DNA of 40,072 nucleotides, taken from assembly GCA_022709565.1 (NCBI GenBank), contig JAKLIO010000005.1, forward strand, positions 1 to 40,072, in the 5' to 3' direction. A model generated the notes under the pieces. The model saw only the letters and a program-made list of their open reading frames with translations. It did not search any database and was not told the origin of the DNA. Of this stretch, positions 1 to 8,219 are shown piece after piece. This DNA is from Patescibacteria group bacterium. GTDB lineage: Bacteria; Patescibacteriota; Minisyncoccia; Moranbacterales; GWC2-37-73. Positions within the stretch are counted from its first letter, which is position 1. Each line of letters opens with the position of its first letter. A program made the position numbers and the translations under genes.

Positions 1-1375
1 ATTTCTCGCCGATTTTCCAGACATCTCCGGCGCCCATGGTAATCAGCACGTCATATTGGCCTGATTTTTCCTTCAAGTATTCCGTTGCTGCTTCAATAGT
101 CGGTATGTATTCCGCCTTATTGCGATTGTAGGTGTTGATTAGCCCAACCAGTTCGTCCGAAGAAACCCCGCCCTGCTGTTCCCGCGCACTGCCATATATA
201 TCAATAACTATTGATTTATCTGCATCATCAAAACTTTGGGCAAATTCGGAAAGCAAAGCCTTGGTGCGGGTAAAAGTGTGCGGATGAAAAACTGTCCAAA
301 TCCGCTTATTTCCAAAAAGCTGTCTGGCTCCCTGCAAAGTCGCTTTTATTTCATCAGGATGGTGGGCATAATCGTCGATCAAAACAGCATTTTGAAACAT
401 ACCTGTTTTTTCAAAACGGCGCGTTGTTCCTTTGAAATTTTGCAGGGCACTTTTTATTTTTTGGAGATCCAGTTGCATTTGGTGGCAAAGAGCAATCACC
501 GAACCGGAATTAAGAATATTGTGCTTGCCTACTAGCGGCGTTTCAAATATTCCCAAACTTTTTTCTTTGCAAAAAACTTCGAACAATTGCGATTCTTGCT
601 GCTTTGTGTCGTTTGCCTCTTGTTTTACTATTTTGTAATCACAATCATCGGAAAAACCATAGGTTAATATTCTGCAATTAGCACTTGTCGAAACCTCCAA
701 GGTGTCGCTGCTGTCTCCCCACACAACCAAAAAACCGGTTTTGGGAATTTTGGAAACAAAGTCCCTGAAAACTTTCTTGTAGCCTGCAAAATCAGGGAAA
801 AAATCCGGATGATCCCAGTCAACGCTGGTCAAAATAGCCGACCACGGATTATAATATTGCAATTTATTTTGATATTCATCAGCTTCAGCCACGAAATATT
901 CACCTTGTCCGGGAAGAGCGCTCCCCTGCCAGGAAATCACCTGACTGCCTACGATTGCACTCGGATCAAGTCCGACTGAAACCAGAGCTTCTGCCAACAT
1001 GGCTGTCGTTGTCGTTTTGCCATGTGTTCCAGAAACAGCAATGCCCAGTTTTTCGCTAAAAAGCATACCTAAAATTTCCGGATAGCTCAAAAGAGGAATG
1101 CCTAATTTTTTTGCTTCGGCAATTTCCACATTATTTTCGGCATTATAAGCTGTGGAATAGATAACCACATCCGCATCCCGCACCACTTGTTTTTTAGCAA
1201 AATTTTCAAAAAAAGGAATTTGGGAACGTTTTAAAATTTCATCCGTATAAAAAACCTCCGGAGTGTCAGAACCGGAAACGTCCACGCCCGAAGCTTTTAG
1301 AATCTGCGCAACTGCTGTTACGCCCGCCCCCTTAATGCCCACGCAGTATGCTTTTTTTATATCCTTTACTTTCAT
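1..1375 (-). CDS. murC: UDP-N-acetylmuramate--L-alanine ligase MurC (partial, C-terminus off window)
   Basis: Reading the minus strand from an ATG at 1375 gives an open frame of 458 codons that runs off the left edge without a stop, so only the last few residues are missing compared with the usual 460-490. MurC is a cytoplasmic ATP-dependent ligase that adds L-alanine to UDP-MurNAc, the first step of the stem peptide. The N-terminus has a Rossmann-like GIKGAGV stretch (about residues 13-19). The Mur ligase P-loop GTHGKTTTT lies at about 116-124, followed by AEADEYQ, and the C-terminal half carries DDYAHHPDEI and FHPHTFTR, both MurC hallmarks. It follows murG by 5 bases, so the two are surely cotranscribed. 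Identification is by motif recognition and is firm; only the extreme C-terminus is unseen. Confidence 0.96.
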   Translation of the reverse strand, partial: MKVKDIKKAYCVGIKGAGVTAVAQILKASGVDVSGSDTPEVFYTDEILKRSQIPFFENFAKKQVVRDADVVIYSTAYNAENNVEIAEAKKLGIPLLSYPEILGMLFSEKLGIAVSGTHGKTTTTAMLAEALVSVGLDPSAIVGSQVISWQGSALPGQGEYFVAEADEYQNKLQYYNPWSAILTSVDWDHPDFFPDFAGYKKVFRDFVSKIPKTGFLVVWGDSSDTLEVSTSANCRILTYGFSDDCDYKIVKQEANDTKQQESQLFEVFCKEKSLGIFETPLVGKHNILNSGSVIALCHQMQLDLQKIKSALQNFKGTTRRFEKTGMFQNAVLIDDYAHHPDEIKATLQGARQLFGNKRIWTVFHPHTFTRTKALLSEFAQSFDDADKSIVIDIYGSAREQQGGVSSDELVGLINTYNRNKAEYIPTIEAATEYLKEKSGQYDVLITMGAGDVWKIGEK

Positions 1376-1380
1376 CTGAT

Positions 1381-2490
1381 TTATGATCTGGCAATTTCCA
1401 CCAGACTGTTGCTGATTATCTCAGGTGCATTGGGATGATAGAATGTTTTTATTTTTTCAACCATTACCCTTCTCAATTCATCATCGTTGAAAATTTTATT
1501 GATATTGTCGATCAACATATGCTCGCCTAAATTTGTTTCTTCTATTACTATTGCCGCACCTATGCGAGCCAAAGCATAAGCATTCATTCTTTGATGATCA
1601 TTGGCACTTTCAGCAATAGGAATAAGTATTGCCGGTTTGCTGTTGGCCGCAATTTCAGTTATGAAAGTGGCGCCCGCCCGGCTAATAACCAAATCACTAA
1701 GCGCAAAAGCATCTCTGAGTTCATTGGCATTCATAAAAGGAGTCGCGAAATAGCCTTCCCGGCCTATTTTAACTCCCATATAGGCAGCTTTGCTTTCTAC
1801 TGTTTCAAAATGACTTTGCCCTGTTTGATGAATAATTTGATAATAAGGGAGCAATTTGGGCAGAATATTTACCATAGCATCATTGATTACTTTAGCTCCC
1901 TGGCTGCCGCCCAAAATTAAAATAGTTTTTTTAGAAGCAGTAAATCCTAATTTTTCTCTCAGCATTTCCGGATCTCCGTCAGTCACTTCAAAACGAATCG
2001 GGTTGCCAACCAGCGCCGTTTTATTTTTTGGAAAATATTCTTCAGCCGAAGGATAAGCCACACCGATACGAGTGGCGAATTTAGACAGAAATTGATTTGC
2101 CAGTCCGGGTGTGCTGTCTGATTCATGAATAAGGATCGGGATGCGATATAAAAAAGCAGCCAAAACAATAGGCACAGCTACATAGCCTCCTTTGGAAAAA
2201 ATAACATCCGGCATAAACAATAAAAGTATCCACAGAGATTGTATGAAGCCTATTGGCGCCTTGAAAAAATCCACAAAATTCATCGGAGAAAAATAGCGCC
2301 GCAATTTTCCGGCCAGTACTGATTTTGCTCGTATGCCAGCCTCGGCCATCATCCGCTTTTCCATTTCTGCGCCGGAACCAATGTACAAAAATTCAGCCTC
2401 GTGACCAAGCTTTGATTTTAATTTGTTAGCTACCGCTATAAGCGGAGTTAGATGTCCTGCTGTTCCTCCTCCTGTTAATAATATACGCAT
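1381..2490 (-). CDS. murG: UDP-GlcNAc:lipid I N-acetylglucosaminyltransferase MurG
   Basis: A 369-residue GT-B fold transferase of normal MurG length. It transfers GlcNAc from UDP-GlcNAc to lipid I on the inner face of the membrane to make lipid II. The N-terminus has a glycine-rich GGGTAGHL (residues 7-14), close to the family GGTGGH. A central hydrophobic segment (about 78-130, including FSKGGYVAVP) is the membrane-association and acceptor region. The C-terminal domain has LGGSQGA (about 195) and an SRAGATFITE plus ESANDHQRMNA stretch, matching the UDP-GlcNAc pocket. It lies between ftsW and murC, the order of the division and cell wall cluster, and is 5 bases from murC. A 184-bp AT-rich repeat region separates it from ftsW. 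Confidence 0.96.
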   Translation of the reverse strand: MRILLTGGGTAGHLTPLIAVANKLKSKLGHEAEFLYIGSGAEMEKRMMAEAGIRAKSVLAGKLRRYFSPMNFVDFFKAPIGFIQSLWILLLFMPDVIFSKGGYVAVPIVLAAFLYRIPILIHESDSTPGLANQFLSKFATRIGVAYPSAEEYFPKNKTALVGNPIRFEVTDGDPEMLREKLGFTASKKTILILGGSQGAKVINDAMVNILPKLLPYYQIIHQTGQSHFETVESKAAYMGVKIGREGYFATPFMNANELRDAFALSDLVISRAGATFITEIAANSKPAILIPIAESANDHQRMNAYALARIGAAIVIEETNLGEHMLIDNINKIFNDDELRRVMVEKIKTFYHPNAPEIISNSLVEIARS

Positions 2491-2674
2491 AAAATTAATA
2501 ATTTCTAATTTTTAATTTCTAATTTTTAAACAATTTACAATAACCAATTTTTAAAATTTAAAACTTTTAGTTATTGATTATTTGAATTTGTGATTTGTCT
2601 GTTTCTTGTTTCTTGGTAATTGGTTATTCTTGTTTAATTATATCAATATTACGCCAAAAAATCCACTTTTCAAG
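2491..2674. repeat. AT-rich micro-repeat tract between murG and ftsW
   Basis: This gap has no gene. It opens with near-tandem units of the type TAATTTCTAATTTTT (2498-2530) and continues with low-complexity words such as TGAATTTGTGATTTG and TTTCTTGTTTCTTGG (2580-2620). The same style of sequence occurs inside trmD (5327-5390) and inside the glycosyltransferase at 10528-10568. I read it as a member of a dispersed short repeat family. It could also simply be AT-rich spacer; no clear promoter was found in it. Confidence 0.55.
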
Positions 2675-3784
2675 CTAATTTCTCGAAATATTTGTATGCT
2701 TGGATATATTCAGCAAAATGCCTATGCCTGACATCAAAAAAACCAATGATGTGCCGCCGTAGCTGACAAACGGAAGCGGAATTCCAGTGAGCGGCACCAA
2801 CGCAATATTGGCGCTGATATTTATAAAAGCTTGAAAAACTATCCACATAGTAATTCCGGCCGCCAATAATTTTCCAAAAACATCCGGCGAATTTTTGGCA
2901 ATCTTTATGCCGCGCATTGCCAACATGACAAAAAGAATAACTAGGGCTGCAGCCCCAATCATTCCCAGTTCTTCTCCAATTATGGCAAAAATTGAATCTC
3001 CGACCGGCTCGGGCAAATAATTGAATTTTTGGCGGCTTTGTCCGAACCCGACTCCAAAAATTCCGCCTGTTCCGACTGCTAACAGAGCTTGATTAATCTG
3101 ATAGCCGATTCCTTGCGGATCAGCCTTGGGATCCAGAAAGGCTAAAATGCGATTGAAGCGATACGGTTCGATTTTTACAAGTATCCAGAGAAAAAACGCT
3201 CCCAAACCTCCGATTGCAAGGATATGCCTGAAACTTGCTCCGGCTACGAAAAAAAGCGCGATAGATGTCAGAACAATGACGCCCAAAGTTCCTGTGTCAG
3301 GCTGTTTCATAATCAGAAAACCCATCAGCCCCATAATTCCCAAAAAGGGCAAAAAACCTTCAAAAAAATCTTTAATCCTGTGTGTTCCCCGGCTTTCAAG
3401 CCAAGCCGCCAGATAAATTATCATAGCAAGTTTTGCCATTTCGGAAGGCTGAAAGGATAAAGGACCGAGCTGTATCCATCGGCTGGCACCGTATATTTTT
3501 GTTCCAATCTCCGGGACAAAAACGAGTACCAAAAAGATTACGGAAACAAAGAAAAAGATAACAGCTATTTTTTTCCAAAAATGGTAGTTTATTTTGGAAC
3601 AGACATAGAGCGCCAGCAAGCCGGGAAGGACTCCGTAAATAAGCTGGCGCTTGAAGAAAAAATACCCATCTGCAAAACGCGTTTGGGAATAAATCACTCC
3701 CGCGCTGGAAATCATGATTAAGCCAAAAACCAGCAGGATCATGACTATGGTAAACAAAATTTTATCTCCATTCTTAAAAGGCAT
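2675..3784 (-). CDS. ftsW: SEDS-family lipid II polymerase FtsW
   Basis: A 369-residue polytopic membrane protein with about ten hydrophobic segments, the normal size for FtsW/RodA. SEDS proteins polymerise glycan strands from lipid II at the outer face of the membrane, paired with a class B PBP. Recognisable motifs are GASRWIQLGPLSFQPSE (about 98-115), the extracytoplasmic stretch PEPVGDSIFAIIGEELG (about 257-273) and GIPLPFVSYGGTS near the C-terminus. It lies directly upstream of murG and murC, which favours FtsW over RodA. No other SEDS gene lies beside the PBP2 and mre genes in this window, so a shared role cannot be excluded. The start is the ATG at 3784, about 80 bases after the next gene's region begins. 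Confidence 0.92.
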   Translation of the reverse strand: MPFKNGDKILFTIVMILLVFGLIMISSAGVIYSQTRFADGYFFFKRQLIYGVLPGLLALYVCSKINYHFWKKIAVIFFFVSVIFLVLVFVPEIGTKIYGASRWIQLGPLSFQPSEMAKLAMIIYLAAWLESRGTHRIKDFFEGFLPFLGIMGLMGFLIMKQPDTGTLGVIVLTSIALFFVAGASFRHILAIGGLGAFFLWILVKIEPYRFNRILAFLDPKADPQGIGYQINQALLAVGTGGIFGVGFGQSRQKFNYLPEPVGDSIFAIIGEELGMIGAAALVILFVMLAMRGIKIAKNSPDVFGKLLAAGITMWIVFQAFINISANIALVPLTGIPLPFVSYGGTSLVFLMSGIGILLNISKHTNISRN

Positions 3785-3828
3785 AATATATTTATAGCTA
3801 TTTCAATTTTGGGGTTTAACTTCTAAAA

Positions 3829-4866
3829 TTATTCTTCTTTCTTTTTATCTTTATCTCTTTCCATGACAAACTTTTTAACTTCTTCGTAACTCATTTGTTT
3901 CGGCCAAAGAAGATCTCCATAAACATTATAAATAGGAAGTAATAATTTTTCCTTATTGTTATATATTTTTTCTTCTATATTACTTATTTCTGCAGCAGTT
4001 TCCTTTTGAGAAATTACTATACCCTTAAATAAGCGCGGTGCTACTCTATAAGACAAAGTAAACCCCCATTCATCCCTAGGAGATGTTTCACCTTTTTCGT
4101 TAATAATGCTATTTACCACATGTTTTACCTCTTCATCATCCAATTCTTTTAATGATAGTGCTTTTTTTCTAAATTCATTAGTTCCTGGCTTTAATTCACC
4201 GAAAATTTTTTTATATGCACTCATTCTTATGTGATTAGGGCTATAATCAACTTTATAGGTATGGTTTTTCTGTGTTTGTTCCCACGAGCCATGATCATTT
4301 ATTTTGCCTTCCAAAATAGAATCTTCTTTAAAATTTTTTAAATCAAAAATTAGATATATATTTTCATTGTTATCACTACGACAATAAAAATTTTCTAACA
4401 TTTGTGGAATTTCTTTTCGAGTATCTTCATGTTTCATCCTGCCTACGATATTAAAAAATACACGACCACCTTTTCCATTTTTTAAATTATTTGTCCAATT
4501 TTTTTTATTAACTTCTTCAGATAAATTTTGAACATTTTTCTGTGTAGAACCAAGTAATCCATCTTTTAAGATGCTTTGGATTATTTTCAAATTACTCTTT
4601 TCTTTATTTCTAAAAATTGAAGTGAAAGCTGTACCATATTGATTTATATCCTGCACTTTTTTCATTATTTTTTCAATCACTTCTGGCAATAATTCTTTTT
4701 CAACTTTTTCTTGCATTTTTTCAGCTTCAATTTCCGCTTCTTCTTTTGGTAAAGCTTCCGCATACACAAAACCTCCATTTTCTGCTGGTTTGAATCTATC
4801 TTTTTGACCTTCTGGCACTTTATTAAAAGAATCGCCCAACTTTGGCTCAAACATTTTTTCTGACAT
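3829..4866 (-). CDS. Hypothetical protein downstream of trmD
   Basis: An acidic and lysine-rich soluble protein of 345 residues from the ATG at 4866. A longer reading from 4914 would overlap the trmD stop and adds a basic, trmD-derived leader, so the shorter start is preferred; it leaves a 10-base gap. There is no signal peptide or membrane helix. Residues about 35-75 are rich in Glu and Lys and probably helical. The middle contains NKEKSNLKIIQSILKDGLLG and the end contains APRLFKGIVISQ and a segment ending in LLWPKQMSYEEV. The arrangement of a short helix plus DGLLG, then a conserved Arg-Leu-Phe-x-Gly strand, recalls ADP-ribosyltransferase-like folds seen in this bacterial group, but I cannot show the catalytic residues. 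The function is unknown. Confidence 0.75.
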   Translation of the reverse strand: MSEKMFEPKLGDSFNKVPEGQKDRFKPAENGGFVYAEALPKEEAEIEAEKMQEKVEKELLPEVIEKIMKKVQDINQYGTAFTSIFRNKEKSNLKIIQSILKDGLLGSTQKNVQNLSEEVNKKNWTNNLKNGKGGRVFFNIVGRMKHEDTRKEIPQMLENFYCRSDNNENIYLIFDLKNFKEDSILEGKINDHGSWEQTQKNHTYKVDYSPNHIRMSAYKKIFGELKPGTNEFRKKALSLKELDDEEVKHVVNSIINEKGETSPRDEWGFTLSYRVAPRLFKGIVISQKETAAEISNIEEKIYNNKEKLLLPIYNVYGDLLWPKQMSYEEVKKFVMERDKDKKKEE

Positions 4867-4876
4867 ATTTTTATAA

Positions 4877-5611
4877 CTATTTATTTTTTGATTTTTTCTT
4901 TCTCCACTTTTCAATTTCTGCGTGGTGGCCGCTCAAAAGTATTTTGGGCACTTTCCAAACATTTCCTCCAGAGACGGATTCGCCTTTGGCGAAAAATTCT
5001 TCTGGTTTTGTATATTGGGCATGTTCCAGATATCCGTCTTCGCTATGCGATTCATAAATTGCGCTTTGATCATTCCCTAACACCCCAGGCAAAAGTCGCG
5101 TGATTGAATCAACAACGACCATAGCCGGAATTTCTCCGCCAGTCAGCACGAAATCACCGATAGAAATTTCTTCGTCCGCAATTTTTTCCGCCACTCGTTC
5201 GTCCACGCCTTCATAGCGCCCGCAGATGAAAATTAATTGATCGTATTTAGAAAGTCTTTTGGCATCCTTTTGCGTATATTTTTTCCCCTTGGCCGAAAAT
5301 AGAATTGTTCGTAATTTTTCCCCTTGTTTTAAATTTTTAATTTTGGATTTTGGATTTGTTTCGGATTTCGATTTTCGAATTTCTGATTTGATCGATGCTA
5401 CGCATCGATAGATTGGTTCAATTTTGAGAACCATTCCTGCTCCGCCGCCATAAGGCGTGTCATCAACGGTTTTGTGTTTGTCGGTTGTATAATCCCGTAA
5501 GTTATGGACATTTATTTCAACGGCTCCGTTTTTCTGCGCGCGTTTAATAATCGACTCGTTAAAATATGATGTGAAAATATCGGGAAAAATTGTTACTATA
5601 TCAAATTTCAT
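4877..5611 (-). CDS. trmD: tRNA (guanine37-N1)-methyltransferase TrmD
   Basis: A 244-residue SPOUT-class methyltransferase that puts a methyl group on N1 of G37 in tRNAs to prevent frameshifting, using S-adenosylmethionine bound in a trefoil knot. The N-terminus [11 protein letters not shown], the [11 protein letters not shown] motif (51-61), [11 protein letters not shown] and [11 protein letters not shown] knot motifs, and the [11 protein letters not shown]-terminal end are all diagnostic. Odd feature: residues about 76-96 (rich in K, S, N, I, P) form an extra loop between VASIKSE and KLRTILFSA. It is encoded by an AT-rich micro-repeat (5327-5390) and inserted in frame at a surface loop between the helix after the GGG motif and the next strand, so the enzyme probably still folds. 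Confidence 0.97.
   Translation of the reverse strand: MKFDIVTIFPDIFTSYFNESIIKRAQKNGAVEINVHNLRDYTTDKHKTVDDTPYGGGAGMVLKIEPIYRCVASIKSEIRKSKSETNPKSKIKNLKQGEKLRTILFSAKGKKYTQKDAKRLSKYDQLIFICGRYEGVDERVAEKIADEEISIGDFVLTGGEIPAMVVVDSITRLLPGVLGNDQSAIYESHSEDGYLEHAQYTKPEEFFAKGESVSGGNVWKVPKILLSGHHAEIEKWRKKKSKNK
5327..5390 (-). repeat. Micro-repeat inserted in frame inside trmD
   Basis: The plus strand reads as runs of AATTTTTAATTTTGGATTT, GGATTTGTTTCGGATTTCG and GATTTTCGAATTTCTGATT. These are variants of one 8-12 base unit (A/T-rich ATTTTGGATTT or ATTTCGAATTT). On the coding strand this yields about 21 residues dominated by K, S, N, I and P that have no counterpart in ordinary TrmD. Similar units occur at 2491-2540 and 10528-10568. 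Confidence 0.7.
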
Positions 5612-5682
5612 ATAGTTTGTATTTCAGCTTAACCATAAGCATTTTACCATACATTTAAAAACAAAAAAAGCCCTTAAATACG

Positions 5683-5710
5683 CAAAACCCCCGCTAAGGC
5701 GAGGGTTTTG
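5683..5710 (-). terminator. Stem-loop after khpA, probable terminator
   Basis: CAAAACCC (5683-5690) pairs with GGGTTTTG (5703-5710), with an inner CGC/GCG pairing around a short loop. It lies 25 bases after the khpA stop, before trmD. On the minus strand a T-rich run (complement of 5662-5668) follows after about 14 bases, so it is a weaker-than-ideal intrinsic terminator or a partial attenuator between khpA and trmD. Confidence 0.55.
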
Positions 5711-5734
5711 TTATATAAAGATTTTGAGAACAAA

Positions 5735-6073
5735 TTATATGTTTCCAAGAACATCATCAATGCTCTTTTTTCCTTCTTCGACTGCTGGTCTAGCTGGTCT
5801 TTCTCCGCGAGTTGAACCTTCCGGTTCGTTAATCTTGAGATTTACGCGCGCATTATTTCTGGCGCCGATAACTCTTAAAATTGTGCGAAGGGCTTTTGCG
5901 GTCTGACCTTCTCGGCCGATTACCATTCCCATATCTGCAGGATTTACATCCAGCGATATAAGAACGCCCATTTCATCAATTTTTCTTTCTACCTTAACAT
6001 CACCAGGGTTGTCGACGAGCGCCTTGACGGCAAACTCCAAAAATTCCTGGTCTGTTGCTCTTTTTTCTGTCAT
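5735..6073 (-). CDS. khpA: KH-domain RNA-binding protein KhpA
   Basis: A 112-residue protein with one KH domain. The GxxG loop is visible as VIGREGQTAKALR (about 57-69), preceded by strands with LVDNPGDVKVE and ISLDVNPADMG. KhpA proteins bind RNA, often as a heterodimer with KhpB/Jag, and in Gram-positives influence cell division and elongation. The usual length is 75-85 residues; here a basic, Pro/Glu-rich tail from about residue 83 extends it, ending in KKSIDDVLGNI. The gene has its own consensus promoter (6162-6190) with a leader of about 80 bases, and trmD follows after a stem-loop. The placement beside trmD matches the common rpsP-khpA-rimM-trmD neighbourhood, although rpsP and rimM are not here. 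Confidence 0.93.
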   Translation of the reverse strand: MTEKRATDQEFLEFAVKALVDNPGDVKVERKIDEMGVLISLDVNPADMGMVIGREGQTAKALRTILRVIGARNNARVNLKINEPEGSTRGERPARPAVEEGKKSIDDVLGNI

Positions 6074-6161
6074 AGTCGTTTACGTTAATTACTGATTAAT
6101 ACCGAGAAAGATGAGATGAAACAGTCGACCAAACCATTTCTCTGCTATCCTTCTACCTATA

Positions 6162-6190
6162 ATTATAGTCTAATTTATCAATTTTGTCAA
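6162..6190 (-). promoter_or_regulatory. Consensus sigma70-type promoter for khpA
   Basis: On the minus strand TTGACA (6185-6190) and TATAAT (6162-6167) are separated by exactly 17 bases, a perfect housekeeping promoter. It points towards khpA, whose ATG is 89 bases from the -10 box. It also separates the khpA-trmD group from the sugar transferase gene that ends at 6228. Confidence 0.85.
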
Positions 6191-6227
6191 ACTAACAATT
6201 TTCGATAAATATAAAATATTTTTATAA

Positions 6228-7643
6228 TTAATTCATCCTTCTCCTGAACAACACCAACACTGTTTTGAGACAGATTTGAATATCCAGCAGCAATGACCAA
6301 TTTTCAATATAGAAAACATCCAGTTTGTATTCGTCTTCAAATTGCAAATCACTGCGTCCGGAAATCTGAGCCATGCCTGTAATTCCCGGCTTTATGGTCA
6401 AAAGACGCCGGTGATATTCATTATATTTTTCGATTTCACGCTTTTGATGCGGACGCGGTCCTACCAAACTCATATCGCCTTGCAAAACATTGAAAAGCTG
6501 CGGCAGTTCGTCAATAGAATATTTTTCAATAAACGCTCCAACTCTTGTTTTGCGGGGATCATTTTTTATTTTATATAATGGCCCTTTTCGTATTGAGTTT
6601 TCAGCAATAAGCTGCTTTTCATATTCTAAAGCTTTTTTGCCTTCCTCCGTATGCGGATCCGTGCAAAGCTCTTTTTTCATATAGCGGAATTTGTAAACGG
6701 GAAATAATTTTCCGTCATCACCCATCCTTTCATTTTTGTATATTATCGGTCCTCCGGTTTCAAGCCAAATCGCCAAGGCCGTCAAAAGCATAATTGGTGA
6801 AAAAATAATCAGCAAAACAAAAGATCCCGTGATATCAAAAATGTGTTTCAATATTTTGCCCCATCCGTCCAGTGGAGTGTGCTTGATTTCAATTATAGGT
6901 TCGCCGTTAAAAATGCTGGCCTCAAATCTAGCTGTCTGCAGAGTTGTCGGCATGAATTTATAGGCAATATTATTAATGGCGCAATAGTCGATCAGCTTCA
7001 TCTGCTCGGAATCGGTCAGGGTCGGATCGCAAATTATTATTTCATCAACACCAGAGGCATCTTTGATTTCACGAATTGCGTGAATACTGGCTGTTTCTAT
7101 GTTTCCCACGATACGATAACCCAGATTGGAATTTTTTCTTATAACTTCTTGTATATTTTTTATTTTTCCGTTATGTCCAATAAGCAAAAGTCGGTGCACG
7201 CCCATGCCCTTATTTTCGAGCAAATATCGCTGGACTCTGTGCAATATATATCTGGCGATTGTCACATACGCGACCGCTAAAATCCAAGCCACTAGAATTA
7301 TAAAGCGCGACGAAAACCATTCGCGCTTTAAAAATATTGCCACGATTATAACAACCAGTCCGATAGATGTTGCAAAAAAAACTTTCAGACTTTCTTTCCA
7401 AAAATTTCGCGTAACTTTCAAGTCATACAGACCTTCTAATGCGTAGGTTAAAATAAAAAAAGGAACCACCATGGAAACAGCGATTAAATAACTTTTTAAA
7501 GGAAAATTATAAAGTTTGGGTTGAAGTGCGATAAATACGGGAAATTCACGAATAACAAAAGCGCTCAGCGCCGCCAACACTATCATAGCAACATCCACTG
7601 GAATTTGAACCGCGCTGAATAATAATTCTGATCGTTTTTTCAT
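6228..7643 (-). CDS. Undecaprenyl-phosphate sugar phosphotransferase (exopolysaccharide initiating enzyme)
   Basis: From the ATG at 7643 this is a 471-residue membrane enzyme of the WbaP/CpsE type (polyprenyl glycosylphosphotransferase). It moves a sugar-1-phosphate from a nucleotide sugar to undecaprenyl phosphate, starting a surface glycan. The N-terminal part has about four membrane helices (roughly residues 10-130). A Rossmann-like CoA-binding-like domain (LLLIGHNGKI) follows, then one more helix and the C-terminal PF02397 catalytic domain. That domain has FPVYKFRYM, DELPQLFNVLQGDMSLVGPRP and KPGITGMAQISGRS. A longer reading starts at 7694, but that would lie inside the 3' strand of RNase P RNA helix P1, so 7643 is chosen. 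Donor specificity cannot be told from sequence. Confidence 0.93.
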   Translation of the reverse strand: MKKRSELLFSAVQIPVDVAMIVLAALSAFVIREFPVFIALQPKLYNFPLKSYLIAVSMVVPFFILTYALEGLYDLKVTRNFWKESLKVFFATSIGLVVIIVAIFLKREWFSSRFIILVAWILAVAYVTIARYILHRVQRYLLENKGMGVHRLLLIGHNGKIKNIQEVIRKNSNLGYRIVGNIETASIHAIREIKDASGVDEIIICDPTLTDSEQMKLIDYCAINNIAYKFMPTTLQTARFEASIFNGEPIIEIKHTPLDGWGKILKHIFDITGSFVLLIIFSPIMLLTALAIWLETGGPIIYKNERMGDDGKLFPVYKFRYMKKELCTDPHTEEGKKALEYEKQLIAENSIRKGPLYKIKNDPRKTRVGAFIEKYSIDELPQLFNVLQGDMSLVGPRPHQKREIEKYNEYHRRLLTIKPGITGMAQISGRSDLQFEDEYKLDVFYIENWSLLLDIQICLKTVLVLFRRRMN

Positions 7644-7681
7644 AAAGTATGACTCAAAAAATCTGCAAAGAATTTTAAGCA

Positions 7682-8043
7682 AAAAATGCATCAAGCCAAC
7701 CTATAAGCCGGATTCTGTTTAAAACAATCATTTATCTTGTTCCGATATTGCTATCGAAATCCAGCGACACTTCTAGTACTTCCTAGGGGAGTACTAGACA
7801 CGGTCTTGCATTCAGGTAAGGATTTAGCCGTTTCATTTCCCTATTACTAGAGAACTATTCCGTCGTAAAACGGAATGCTTAGCCTTGCGACCTTGCGCGT
7901 TTCTGTTCGCACCTCAAGAATTGCTTCTGATGGGAGTTACCCACTACCTTTGTCCCGATAAATCGGGATGGAATGTCCGGACTTTCCTACCCGTCGCTCG
8001 AAAAGCGACAGATCGATTGTTCAGTTGCCTTGATACATTTTTA
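7682..8043 (-). ncRNA. rnpB: RNase P RNA (type A-like)
   Basis: This is the catalytic RNA of RNase P, which trims the 5' leader from pre-tRNAs. On the minus strand I see the conserved GGAAAGTCCGGAC (P4 5' strand), GTGGGTAACTCCCA, GAAACGG, AATGCAAGACC, AGATAAATGATTG and finally ACAGAATCCGGCTTAT (P4 3' strand side), in the right order. The ends pair to form P1: AAAAATGTATCAA (8042-8030) with TTGATGCATTTTT (7694-7682), one G-U pair. A GCAA tetraloop hairpin (CGATAGCAATATCG) fits P18. The hairpin in the P15 position (CTAGTACT with AGTACTAG, about 7772-7797) shows no GGU for pairing with the tRNA CCA end. The 3' T-run of P1 may double as the terminator. Confidence 0.95.
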
Positions 8044-8083
8044 GCTCAAAGAACCCATAAAAACATTATACTATAACCACATT

Positions 8084-8112
8084 ATTATAATAATAGATAG
8101 GCATTTTGTCAA
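8084..8112 (-). promoter_or_regulatory. Consensus promoter for rnpB
   Basis: On the minus strand TTGACA (8107-8112) is followed after 17 bases by TATAAT (8084-8089). A start a few bases downstream would give an RNA with about 35 extra bases before helix P1. A second TATAAT at 8065-8070 lacks a good -35 box but would start the RNA nearer P1. Confidence 0.82.
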
Positions 8113-8219
8113 CTAATACTGCTGGAGCAAACCTTGAGCTATAAACCCAGGGCAATTTACTGACAACTCCCCCTTTTTGACATGTCCAACTACCTTTGGG
8201 CGAGCCTCGCTAAACATTT
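8113..8219. other. Intergenic segment with unexplained structured sequence
   Basis: This 107-bp stretch between the rnpB promoter and the end of the beta-helix gene has no gene and looks less AT-rich than other spacers. It holds TGACAACTCCCCC (8161-8173), a GACATGTC palindrome (8179-8186) and a GCGAG-C-CTCGC hairpin (8200-8210). It may be the end of a mobile element or a terminator region. Nothing here proves either. Confidence 0.3.

Noticed and set aside
2491-2674. Possible CRISPR array in the repeat-rich gap
   Set aside because: Units are short, degenerate and AT-only, without constant-length spacers, and there are no cas genes.
6843-7280. Plus-strand ORF of 145 residues opposite the sugar transferase
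   Set aside because: Antisense shadow of a well-supported gene; composition is that of a complemented coding frame.
7643-7694. Upstream extension of the sugar transferase (MMHFLLKILCRFFESYF)
   Set aside because: It would lie in the 3' strand of RNase P RNA helix P1; the ATG at 7643 gives a normal family start.
8177-8206. TTGACA on the plus strand at 8178 as a promoter
   Set aside because: At 16-18 bases downstream there is only GC-rich sequence with no -10 box.
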